Source: Rhizophagus clarus (Eukaryota; Glomeromycota; Glomeromycetes; Glomerales; Glomeraceae). Taken from it: 64,000 nucleotides of DNA. The stretch spans positions 2,020,001 to 2,084,000 of the forward strand of contig BLAL01000229.1 in NCBI GenBank assembly GCA_015698045.1, read 5' to 3'. The position numbers and the translations under genes are program-made. The notes beneath the pieces are model-generated. The model had not been told where the DNA came from, made no database searches, and worked only from the letters and a program-made list of their open reading frames with translations. Positions within the stretch are counted from its first letter, which is position 1. Every line of letters starts with the position of its first letter. Positions 51,058 to 60,869 of the stretch are shown piece by piece.

Positions 51058-52629
51058 ATATGCAAGATACGAACAAGATTAACTTTATGGACATTCTCAA
51101 AGGATTAGTTCCTATCGATCTTTATATATTTATATCTTAATATTTATCACATTCTTAATTGGTTATTTTATTAACCAAGATTTATGATGACATATGTGAA
51201 GATTGTTCTACTTTATAGCATGATTGTTGTTCAGGATTTGCTATAGCTGATGATGCTTTAGACATCACTCATCACATCAAGCGTTTCCATTGTTTTAAAA
51301 TGAAAACCAATATCGATCATAATTTTTCTTATTTATTATTAGATAATGATAATTTTTTATTATATTTTAATTTTTTTGATTTTATTTCTCATTTTATTAG
51401 ATTTAATCTAAAATACATAGATTATTATACCTATAGGGTTACTTAATTGCTAGATTTATTTTTCACTATATTATTACTTCGTATTAGCTTTTTAGCCCAT
51501 TTTGTTAATTACTTAGTATTATGATTTTGTTCTTGAGGAGTTATCGGTTAAGTTTGAGGGGGTTAGGTGTTACAGTTTTCTACCTTTTAGAGAAAATTGG
51601 AATTTAAATCTAGTAGAGTCTTCTAGTTTAGATTGGGTGTTAGTATCATAGTATAGTTTAATTGTTTCGTAATTGGTTATAATTCATGTAACTTGTACTT
51701 TTACTATAGACTTACTCTTAGGTATTTAATGTAATCTCATGTATTTTACATTATTTTGTTAATAAAACATAAAACAAAAATACAATATTGTGTTTATAAA
51801 ATTAAAATGTGTAAAATAATAGAAAAGAAGTATCAGTTTAAAAAAATTTTTTGTAAAAAAATTTTTTTGATATACGTGTGAAATTAAAATTCTCTCTCTC
51901 TATATATATGAAAATCTTGTTATACGAATAAGGGGTTTTGCTATGCAAATATAATTACTGAGCTGAAATAAAAATAAGTTTAACTACGCATTTAAATATT
52001 TAACCAACTAAAAATTTTATATTAAAATAAGCAAATAAAAGTCTTATATAAGGTTTTTTTTTTTATATGATCATTAAGCAAACTCAAATCTAACATATTT
52101 ATATATTGTTTGGGGTCCTGAGTTAACTGTAATATTTTATTCTATCTTTTTATTCTACAATTATTTTTTTTTTATTGAAATAAAAAATTAATACAGAAAT
52201 TCAAACTAGTATTAGGTAATGTTTAAAACTAATTGTATTTTTAGAATTATAAAAATCTTAAAATTATAAATATAAAAATTATAATAGCTTACAAATTCCT
52301 GTAAATTTTAAGAAGTTATAAAGGCAATCTAATAATAAAGCTTATAACAAAGGTCTCATAAGTATATATAATAAGGAGTATAAAAAATAGTTAAATACAA
52401 TATAATAAATATTAAGCATTTATTAAAATAGATGATTAGTTTATATAATTAATATAAGATTTTAAATAATACAAATACAATTTAAATCCAGATTCAAAAA
52501 TTTTAATAAAATTTTATATATTTAATTTTACTAAAAACTTTATAAAATCAGCATACAAGTTCAAATTTTATTATAAATTATATAATTTCAAATATAAGTT
52601 TATATAAATTACAATATTTAAAGATTTTT

Positions 52630-52738
52630 TTCTGCAGGTCAGGATGGATATAGCTTTCGATAAATTGTTTATATGATATATGAACTAAATATCAATAAAA
52701 GCATATATAGCTTATTAAAAAAAAAAAAAAAAAAAAAA
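52630..52738 (+). mobile_element. Short 5'-truncated retrocopy, plus strand
   Basis: About 80 bp containing AATAAAA and followed by a run of A, flanked by the 17-bp direct repeat AATATTTAAAGATTTTT (52613-52629 and 52739-52755). The source (LINE 3' end, SINE or mRNA) cannot be told from so short a piece. Confidence 0.85.
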
Positions 52739-52886
52739 AATATTTAAAGATTTTTATACTGTTTAATTTATCTTAATAGTATAGATTTAATAATATAAAA
52801 TTTATATTTTTAGTATAAATATTATTAAAATTATAAGTTTTTTTTTTGGAAAATTAAACTAAAGTTAATAATATATCATATTTTTA

Positions 52887-53034
52887 TTTTTTTTTTATTT
52901 TTTTTTTTTGGCGTTGATAACGCAGAAATCTTTATTGAAAATTAATGGATTACAAAATAATCTATATAATTTAACCTAAAAACTGCTCCTATCTGGAGGA
53001 TGAAACTCTCGCGGACCGTTCAATCATATCGCCA
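52887..53034 (-). mobile_element. Short 5'-truncated retrocopy, minus strand
   Basis: Read on the minus strand it starts TTGGCGATATGATTGAACGG, contains AATAAAG and ends in an A-rich tail, flanked by the 17-bp direct repeat AATATATCATATTTTTA (52870-52886 and 53035-53051). The first codons read GDMIERSARVSSSR then stop, which may be the end of a LINE ORF2; this is a guess. Confidence 0.85.
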
Positions 53035-53108
53035 AATATATCATATTTTTAAGTTTTTGCAAATTATACTAATTTTTATAAAGTTATTTGATATTATATT
53101 TTTTAAAA

Positions 53109-55915
53109 GGGTTTTGTAATTCAACACCATGGCATTGCATTTCTGGTATTACAGATATACTGATCATTTCCTTTTTAGGAATTTTATGTAACTGATCTGC
53201 ATACAAAATTCTCATTTTTTGTAAAATGCAAAATTTCCTTTTTTGAAATTTTGTGTAATATTATGTAATTCGATCAGAATTACAAAATGTGACCAGAATT
53301 AACTATATGATAAATAAGGTGACAATTAAGATTTTTTCACTGAAAAAAATTCTGTCCAAATAATACTTAATAATTTTTGAAAGCTGAGTAATGCAGTATG
53401 ATATTTTAAGCATTACACAAATTTCCAAAAAAGAAAATTGTGCATCTTACAAAAAATGAAAAGTTTGTATCAGGGATGATGATTTTCTGTGGTAATTAAG
53501 CACAAATTTTGTATATGATTAAGAATTAATTATGTCATATAATGTGATAAATTATTTGTTCATTCTGTGCAATTCTGTGGTGATTTATGTACAATTTGGT
53601 AATCTCATGTGCTTATTTTTAAAACAAAAATAAAAAAAAAATTTTTTTTCAAACAACGTATTTTATTTATTACAAGTAAATTTCAAAAATTATTATTATT
53701 TATTGCTATTACTATGTTATTTATATTTAATTATTCAACCACTCTCACCTTTCTCACCATTAAAGTATAGCATATTTAATTGCTTTAATAATTCACAGAA
53801 AAGGTTTTGCCAGTCACTATTTAAAAGATTATTATACATAGAAAAACTACGTTCTACACTGCAACTTGAAATTGGAAGCCAAATAATATCTAATGCAATA
53901 TTCAATAAAATTGGTAAAATTCTTTTCTTTCCCACCCAATACAAATTAAGATCAATATTTTCCTCAACTATTTCATTTACTGATTCACAATAAATTGCCC
54001 ATTCCTGCAATAATTTATCAGATGGATTATTAAGTTCTATAATTACCAAATATCTATAAATATCATTACGCGAGGTATCTCCTACTTGAATTCCTATCTT
54101 AACATATAGTGGATCAAAAATACGAGAAGTACGAAACAAAGGGCGTACTGGATGTTGTGAAATATGCATTTGAAATTTCTCGTATGCAGAATTAAATGCT
54201 GATTGAAAGATAGTATAAAAATTATCAGGATTGAATCGAAGTTTTGTAATAAGAGTATGTAAGTCAGGACTAAAATTTTGCGCCATACGATTTTCCTCCA
54301 AATACAATATAATTTGTTCAAGTTGTTCTTCAGCAAATGGAAATACCAGTTTATTTTGTTATTGAAAAAAATCTAAATCCTGAACAAATTCTTATGTAAA
54401 ACATACAATAAAATTAATATAAATGGTAATTGTTCCTTTTTTTGGTTTATTTTGTAAAATTCCATTAATTGTTGAAATTGTTTCATTATTTTTATCTCTT
54501 TCATATTCTTCACGAAAAAAAGATGGCCAATAACCAATATAATCTTTGGCATAAAATACCATTTTAAACCATGAATTTCAACATGTTGTATTTGGTAAAG
54601 GAATTTTGCAAGGTCTTTCAATTCCATGCATTTGAAGATGAGATAAGTAATAATTCTTACATGCTGGTGATTGTACAAATGTTTCTTTTATTTTTAATAA
54701 AAATACTTTTAAAATATTAAAACTTGAAAAAGTTCGCCAAGTATTACTAGAAAATGCATAATAGTTATAAGTAAATTAATTAATAATTTTTATAATTTTT
54801 GTTAATTTAATTTAAATTAATATTTACCCAATTAGATTAATAATATGAGCGCAACATGATAAATGGATTAATTGTGGCATTATTGGTTTTAATATTTCTC
54901 AAAAACACTTTTTCATATACATCGCAGAATCTGAAAGAAATAATTTTGGTAAAGTATATGGAATGTTGTAATGTGATAAAATAGATAAAAGAGCCCCATC
55001 CATTGTTGAATTATTAACATGTTCTAAAAAATCAACAGAAATGAGCTTTGTATGCTAACAGAAAGAAAAAAAAGTGTTAACAACACTTTGGGAACAATCA
55101 TTTATAGTTTCATCCATTATTATTGCTACAGATTTTTGCTTAAAAAAATTTTGAAGTAAAGAAAGATGATTATTAAAAATACGTGGTAAATGAATCTTAC
55201 GAATTGTAGAAGTTTGAGGAATTGCACTATCCTCTTTAAGGTACTTTTTGAAAAAAGAAAGTAAATTATTTATTTTTTCAATAGGAATATTTGCAAGGGA
55301 AAAAGCTTCGATTAAGTCTTCTATGATCTCTTTAGTTTTTTAGATTCAAATGCCAAAATTATAACTTGTCCTTGTCTTCTTATATTATTTTCATGGGTTT
55401 GCTTTTTTTTAATATGACTCTTTGAAAGACAATGTGTATCAACGGTAGACTTTGATCATCATTCAACTGAAAGGTCGCAAAAGTTACAAAACATAATTTC
55501 ATTATCTTCTTTAAAGATACTGGGATGTTGGTTTATCTGAGTAGTTATAGTTACTGTCTTTTTGTGTTGAGCTGGCATTATCAAAAAACCTAAAATTTCT
55601 CAATTTACGCGATGAAATAACATGTAGTAGATTTTTTCTCCTGAATTTTATGTTTAAAACATGTGAATTTCATGTAAAATCATGTGATTATGTGATATTT
55701 TTGTGATTTCGTAAATTATGTGATATTCTGCAGTGAATAAACATTATTTTTTTAATTTATGCATTTAAGGAAAATTCTGTGGTTTTTTGTGAATCACAGA
55801 AAATCATTGTTCCTGTTTTATATGCAGGTCAGTTACATAAAATTCCTAAAAAGGAAATGATTGGCATATCTGTATTACTGGTAATGCAATGCCATGGCGT
55901 TGAATTACAAAATCC
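53109..55915 (-). mobile_element. hAT transposon with long inverted repeats, inactive
   Basis: The two ends match for about 105 bp in inverted orientation with roughly ten differences (GGGTTTTGTAATTCAACACC versus GGATTTTGTAATTCAACGCC, and onward through TTTCCTTTTTAGGAATTTTA). A second, internal inverted repeat pairs 53207-53262 with 53412-53470. Flanks are TTTTAAAA-like at both sides, so the exact 8-bp duplication cannot be read. The interior encodes a broken hAT transposase. Confidence 0.88.
53735..55578 (-). pseudogene. Broken hAT transposase
   Basis: It starts MPAQHKKTVTITTQ, followed by a BED-type zinc finger (MFCNFCDLSVE, two TGA codons, then SKSTVDTHCLSKSH). The middle contains a catalytic-domain stretch with SAMYMKKCF and CCAHIINLIG, and the C-terminal part (54307-53735) is the hAT dimerisation domain (LPILLNIALDIIWLPISSCS then VERSFSMYNNLL). 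Several stops and frame changes separate these parts. Confidence 0.88.
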
Positions 55916-55928
55916 TTTTTAAAATATA

Positions 55929-55958
55929 CAGTGGCTTCCAAAAATAATGCACCACTAT
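55929..55958 (+). other. Isolated Tc1-like end interrupted by the 4.9-kb hAT
   Basis: TA|CAGTGGCTTCCAAAAATAAT begins here and continues through GCACCACTAT; after the hAT, TATTGTTAATCATTAG resumes at 60866. CAGTGGCTTCC is a common Tc1-type terminal start. The opposite end was not found in the window. Confidence 0.4.
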
Positions 55959-55999
55959 TAAGGTTGCTTGCCGAAACCCATCTGGCCTAACGCGAAACG

Positions 56000-56170
56000 C
56001 CGAAACTCATACATAGTGCCGAAATGCCGAAATGCCGAAATGCTGAAACTGCTGAAACTGCCGAAACTGTTTCAGCATTTCGGCATTTCGGCAGTTTCGG
56101 CAGTTTCGGCATTTTGACATAGTTTCGGCATAAGTAATACTAATATTTTAATAGAGTTTCGGCATATTTT
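56000..56170. repeat. Left subterminal GCCGAAA array
   Basis: Repeated TGCCGAAA and its complement form a palindromic cluster centred near 56066, mirrored by a similar cluster at 60720-60855 at the other end of the hAT. Confidence 0.85.
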
Positions 56171-56534
56171 CGTCATGTTAATAGTATCTAACAGATAAAA
56201 ATTTATTTTTTAAAATTTAAATTATTTATTGTATTTATTATACGTAATCCAATGATAAAAACTAGCAATTAAATTCAAATTTATCACTAAAGAAATAAAA
56301 TCCCAGTTAAAAAAGTTCACCATTTTATTTTTATTTTATTTAATTTTGATAAAAAAAAAAATATTGATACTTGTTCGCTACTATTTTAAAAAATAGTACC
56401 CAGGCTGTACGACGTGGACGTTAGTATCAATTCACAGCCCAAAAAAAATGTGAGTCTCCAGCCGATATTTGGTACGGACTGGGCCTAGCTACTCACTATA
56501 AAATAATATAATAAAATTAATAAATTATCTTCGG

Positions 56535-57226
56535 TGACGATACGTAGGTAGGTTTCTTGCCCTTCTACGATCGTGTCGCGTATCTAAAATAAATTGGTTA
56601 ATTTAAGATGTGAATAAACTTTAATTATAGAAATTTTATAATTACCTCGTCTTTCCCAAAATCTCGATCTAAATGTGCGATAATATCTTGCTCCGATACG
56701 CGACCATCTTCTTCCAGGGACACCGCTACGATAAAGGCAAAAACTCTAAATATCAAAAAACGAAATAATATTTAGTTAAATATTTTCAATTTTAAGCAAA
56801 TATTTTTTTTTGCCATTATATTTTTCATACATGGTATTCCCTGAGAAGATTCCTCCATTTTTGGTGGCATCGTTGTGCCGTGAACCTCGAAGTTCTAAAA
56901 TGACGATTTAGTCTGATTCAAACGAACGAATTAGTTGGATTAAAGATAATAATTCTATTTTTAACATATTTTAACATATTAAATATTATACATATGAACC
57001 TTCTTGCGATTGACCTTCAGAATCTCGATCGATCTCTCCCGTATTCGTTATAAAATTCATCATTTCTTCTTCTTCTTTCTTCCACCAAGTAATCGGTGTA
57101 TTCATCGAACCATTGAATAGGACGAGAGTGGCGACGAGGCTGGCGATGGGGCTGGCGATGAGAGTGACGATGGGGCTGGCGATGAGAGTGACGATGGGAC
57201 TGGCGATGAGAGTGACGATTGGGCAT
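56535..57226 (-). CDS. Possible passenger gene with His-Arg/Ser repeats in the hAT
   Basis: A start at 57226 opens a frame of HSHRQ/PHRHS repeats followed by WFDEYTDYLVEERRRRNDEF and a stop at 57017. Further open stretches bordered by plausible splice signals lie at about 56889-56836, 56746-56651 and 56587-56528. I could not join them in a single convincing phase: both a basic and an acidic reading remain open in the later pieces. It resembles in style the RS-repeat gene at 10-1606. Treat as tentative. Confidence 0.25.
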
Positions 57227-57905
57227 ATTTACAAAATTAAGATGTGAGGAAAAACGCAAAAAAAATGAGATGAGTAAATCGTAAAATATCCTTTTATAAA
57301 TAAAATTTGGACAATTCCTTTTTGTTCCCTTTCTTCAAAATACTGATTTATTAGTTTGCATCATTAAATTTAAATATCATCCTTAAAATAATAAATCTTT
57401 GTTTATTCTCTTTGTTCTTAAAAAAAAATCATTTTTTTTTAAAAAAAAATCAGAATATTTTGTACATCCCTTAAAAAAAAATAAAAAAATCAGTGCATAA
57501 TACATACAATGTGATTTGTATAAAAAAGTCATCTTGCATCGTTAAACAAATACCGATATAAAATTACTAATCATCATCCCTGTGTGATAAAATTTAATTG
57601 TTAACTTCTTTCTCTTTCTTTAGAGCACACATTGAACACGAATCAACACAAATTTAACAAAATTTGGCTAAAACGAGCGAAATTTTACCAGAATTATCAG
57701 CACAAATCAAACACAAATCAAACACAAATTGAACAAGATCGAAAGAGTTCGTTTGCATCACGTCGGTGTTGTTTAAATTTCGTCACACAAAAATTTTTTA
57801 ATTTAAACTCTTAAATAAATCAATATAATTATAAACTTATTTACAAATTTACTTTATTAATAAAAGAATTATTGTTATAATGATTTTCTAAAAATAAAGA
57901 AAAAA

Positions 57906-60358
57906 TTATTCTTCTTCATCTACATCATCTACATCGATGAATTCATTCAATAAATCCTCTACATTATAATCAAAATTTCCTCCCCCATCACTTTCTTGTT
58001 CGCTTTCTTGCTCATCATCATTGCCATCATCTGTATTAATTTTTTCGTATTCTTCTTCAGATTCATCTAAAATGTCGTCTGGGATCTCTCCAATTTCTTC
58101 AATTATTAATTTGTGTGACAAATCAACAAATTTATCGATCCATACATGTTCTATTAGGACAACACAATTATCTGAAGGAACTGTAATTTGATTAGGTAAA
58201 CTTTCATTTGGGTTCTTTGCTAGGAAAATGACCTTCTGAGGACTTTTTATTAAAAATTAAGATTTTTATAGTTCTTTATTTTTCAAAGCTAATAGATTAA
58301 AATGAGCTTAACAATAAAATTTAGTTAAAAAATTTCTCAGAAGGTCATTTTCCTAGCAAAAAACCCATTTAATAAAACATCACATTCATCATCATCATCA
58401 TTAGTTTCTGCCAGAGCCTCTGCAATTCGAATGTTCATTTCAGTTTCGCTAATACGAGTATCATTTTTTTCTATACCATAAAAACCAAGCTCTTTCTTAG
58501 CATTGGACTTCCAATGCATGATCATTTTAGCTATGGATTCTAGTCGACTTATATTCAAATTTAAACGCCGATCATTAAATAGCCAGCCAAGTGTTGAGAA
58601 TCTTCGTTCGCAACTTGCGGAATTTGGACAAATCGCTAATAGATGGCGAGCGACTCTTGGGAGGCTGTTCGGTCGAGGGTCAGTATCGATCAAATTCCAC
58701 CAATTTAGAGGATCGTCTAGAGAACAAGATTCATCAAGATCAAAGGGTGGTTTATTATCACGGTAGTCCTTAATTTGCTCGCATAGAGCCCTGGATTCTT
58801 TAAGATCAAATCCTAACCTTTTACCAATTGTAGTAGCGCACCTCACGATCCTTGAATAAGCTTTGGCTGTGAGAGGCTTACTCCTAAATCGGGGATCTAG
58901 GAAAAAGCAGGTTATATATTTGTTATCATCGAACTCTTTGAATCTTTCGTTCATCACGTTGAAACAATGGTTACGGAAGTTTTGATTAAATGATTTGGGT
59001 AATTGTTTCAAAACTGCTGATAGTCTTATCAAACTTAAAAAACAATCTCCAAGCGTCGCTGATCTTGATTCTAAAGCCAAGACAGCTTTTCTCAATGGAT
59101 TTAAAACGAATGAAAAAATTTGTAAATCAGAAAAAAAATTTCGTGTTTGGATAACACGTTTGACCTTATCGTTCAACAAATTACTTTCATTAGTAATAAT
59201 TTGTTCTAGTACTGGTTCCAACCTAATTACCGAATCTACTGATTCGCTAGCCGTTGTCCATCGCGTCTTACAATATAACTTAATGCCTCCTCCATGAATA
59301 CTATTCTCTTTGATGAGTTGTGTGAGTTTGGCTCCAGCTTGATGGGAATTTTTAAAAAATGAAGCTAATGTATTAACTTTTCGTAATAAACGATCTCCAA
59401 AACTTTTTTTAAGTATATCACACGCGATAAGATTGACCGCATGTGCTATACATCGTACGTTTTCGATGTTAGGGTATTTCTCTTCAATAATTTTGCGTGC
59501 ATTCCGAACGTTTGAGGCATTATCGGACACAATAGCCAATATTTTATTCGGGCCGATCCTTTCAATTATTTCTCCAATCACTTCGGCTACGTAATTACCT
59601 GTATGCGAATGTTCTGACAAATCTTGAAGTTTATACAAATACTCTTCTCTCGACGGAGTCATAATAACAAAATTTCATATAGAACGATGAGTGGGGGACG
59701 TCCAACCATCAAACGCTAAATTATATTAATATTAATATTATTACTTAAAAACACATTAAGAATATTGTTTTAAAAAAGTATAAAAAAAGTATTAAAAACC
59801 TAAAGTCAAATTAGCTCCATTTTCAATGACGGATGTGACAGTTGAGTTCACCATTGATAATTCCCGCTCAAGTAACTGATCTGACAAAAATTCTCTGGTT
59901 GGCAGCTTATACGAAGAATTAAGCTCCTTTACAAAGTTAATAAAAAAAGGGTGCTCGACTATCCGGAATGAAATACCACATGCAACGAAAAATTTAGCCA
60001 AGACACGATTAATCCTAGTTACTCTACCATCAGGAATTTTTGTGGAATCATGGTAGTCTGTAATATTTAACTGATTACTCCCAACAATTTTTCTTTTTTT
60101 ATTAACTTTATCTTCACGCTCTAATATTTTATTCAAATATTTTCTAACAATGGGTCCTGGAGCTTCCGAGCAGTGGTTCGCAAAGTGCTCTTCAAGTTTT
60201 GATATATCTCCTCGTGACCATGAAAAATTACAATATTTACAAGTGGCATGATATTTTCCTGAACCAACGGGATTTCCTCTAATAGCATCCTCCCAGGTAG
60301 AGCTGGGAGGCCTACCACCTTTATTTTTATTTTTTTCTAAGTCTAAAGTGCTGGTCAT
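57906..60358 (-). pseudogene. hAT (Ac-like) transposase with one TGA and a MITE insertion
   Basis: Exon 1 (60358-59800) starts MTSTLDLEKNK and has a BED-type zinc finger (CKYCNFSWSRG ... HFANHC). After an 84-nt intron, exon 2 (from 59715) gives AFDGWTSPTHRSI, then TGA where Trp is expected, then NFVIMTPSREEYLYKL, the RNase H-like core (IVSDNASNVRNA; CIAHAVNLIACDIL) and the C-terminal dimerisation region (NSASCERRFSTLGWLFNDRR). At 58366 a 157-bp MITE interrupts the acidic tail. Leaving out the MITE and one 4-bp duplicate gives 2208 nt in one frame, ending at 57906 (735 codons plus stop), so the damage is minimal and recent. Confidence 0.9.
58210..58366. mobile_element. MITE of 157 bp inside the hAT transposase gene
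   Basis: Inverted repeats of about 31 bp (GGGTTCTTTGCTAGGAAAAT at the left, GGGTTTTTTGCTAGGAAAAT inward from the right, both continuing GACCTTCTGAG) with one mismatch. It is flanked by ATTT at 58206-58209 and 58367-58370. Interior about 95 bp, AT-rich, non-coding. Confidence 0.92.
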
Positions 60359-60869
60359 ATTGAAATGTGTATAAAGTTTTTTTATTTTGTACGTGTTTAA
60401 GTAAAAAAAGTAATGCAAGGCAAACACGAAGTAATTTAAAAAATCCATAACAGATAATCATATGATTTGGTTCAAATTTCAAGGTATAACCGTAACAGTT
60501 GGGGATTATAACAGTAAAATGATAAATAAAAAAAGGAGTTAAAAGAGTTAAAGGACGAAAAGTAACTGATTATCTTTGATATTAATGATGTCAGATCATT
60601 TCCTGAATGACCGTCAGATATGATTGGTTGTGTGTCATGTGGTGGCTGAATTTTATTTTGTTACACTAATTACATTATTAGAAAAATGAAACTATGCCGA
60701 AACTATATTAAAGTATTAATATATATTATGCCGAAACTATGCCAAAATGCCGAAACTGTTTCGGCATTTCGGCAGTTTCGGCAGTTTCGGCATTTCAGCA
60801 TTTTTGGCTGCTTGCCAAAACCTAGTTTCGCCAGTTTCGGCAGTTTCGGCAAGCAACCTTAACCACTAT

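Larger units (their letters stand above)
42608..51780 (+). mobile_element. Full-length LINE (EN, RT and RNase H), decayed
   Basis: Flanked by a perfect 17-bp target-site duplication TACAATATTGTGTTTAT at 42591-42607 and 51781-51797. Total 9.17 kb. Order: ORF1-like protein, AP endonuclease, reverse transcriptase, RNase H, C-terminal zinc motif, then a 3' untranslated region ending in AATAAAACATAAAACAAAAA. This domain set (EN-RT-RNase H) is that of I-type or Tad-type LINEs. Numerous stops in every domain make it inactive, but it is not 5'-truncated. Confidence 0.93.
39868..52119. mobile_element. Second hAT-like non-autonomous element, hosting a Tc1 and a LINE
   Basis: Ends AGGACCCCGAACAATATA (left; the Tc1 sits at its inner edge) and, inward from the right, AGGACCCCAAACAATATATA. 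It is flanked by a perfect 8-bp duplication GAGTTAAC at 39860-39867 and 52120-52127. Without the Tc1 and LINE about 1.4 kb remains, with a three-copy repeat near 42.1-42.5 kb and no transposase. The 8-bp duplication points to hAT; the terminal sequence is not one I recognise. Confidence 0.85.
37431..52129. mobile_element. Outer Tigger-like non-autonomous element split by nested insertions
   Basis: The left end reads TA|TAGTCAACTCTCTTTATAGT. The right end, inward from 52129, reads TA|CAGTTAACTC and continues, after skipping the inserted 39868-52119 block and one copy of its duplication, as TCTCTATAGTCAC at 39849-39861. These are matching inverted repeats of about 24 bp of the same type as the 21.4-24.1 kb Tigger. 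Without its insertions it is only about 1 kb, filled with a 192-bp tandem repeat, and has no transposase. Confidence 0.85.
52130..53108. other. AT-rich spacer with two short retrocopies
   Basis: No gene. Two small poly(A)-tailed insertions with target-site duplications are listed separately; the rest is AT-rich sequence. Confidence 0.6.
55959..60861 (-). mobile_element. hAT transposon, nearly intact, 4.9 kb
   Basis: Ends TAAGGTTGCTTGCCGAAAC in inverted orientation, flanked by a perfect 8-bp duplication ACCACTAT (55951-55958 and 60862-60869). Both subterminal zones (56000-56170 and 60700-60855) are packed with GCCGAAA/TTTCGGC motifs, likely transposase-binding sites. The transposase occupies the right half. 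The left 1.9 kb holds an RS/HR-rich frame that may be a passenger gene. The transposase is damaged only by one TGA codon and one MITE. Confidence 0.95.
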
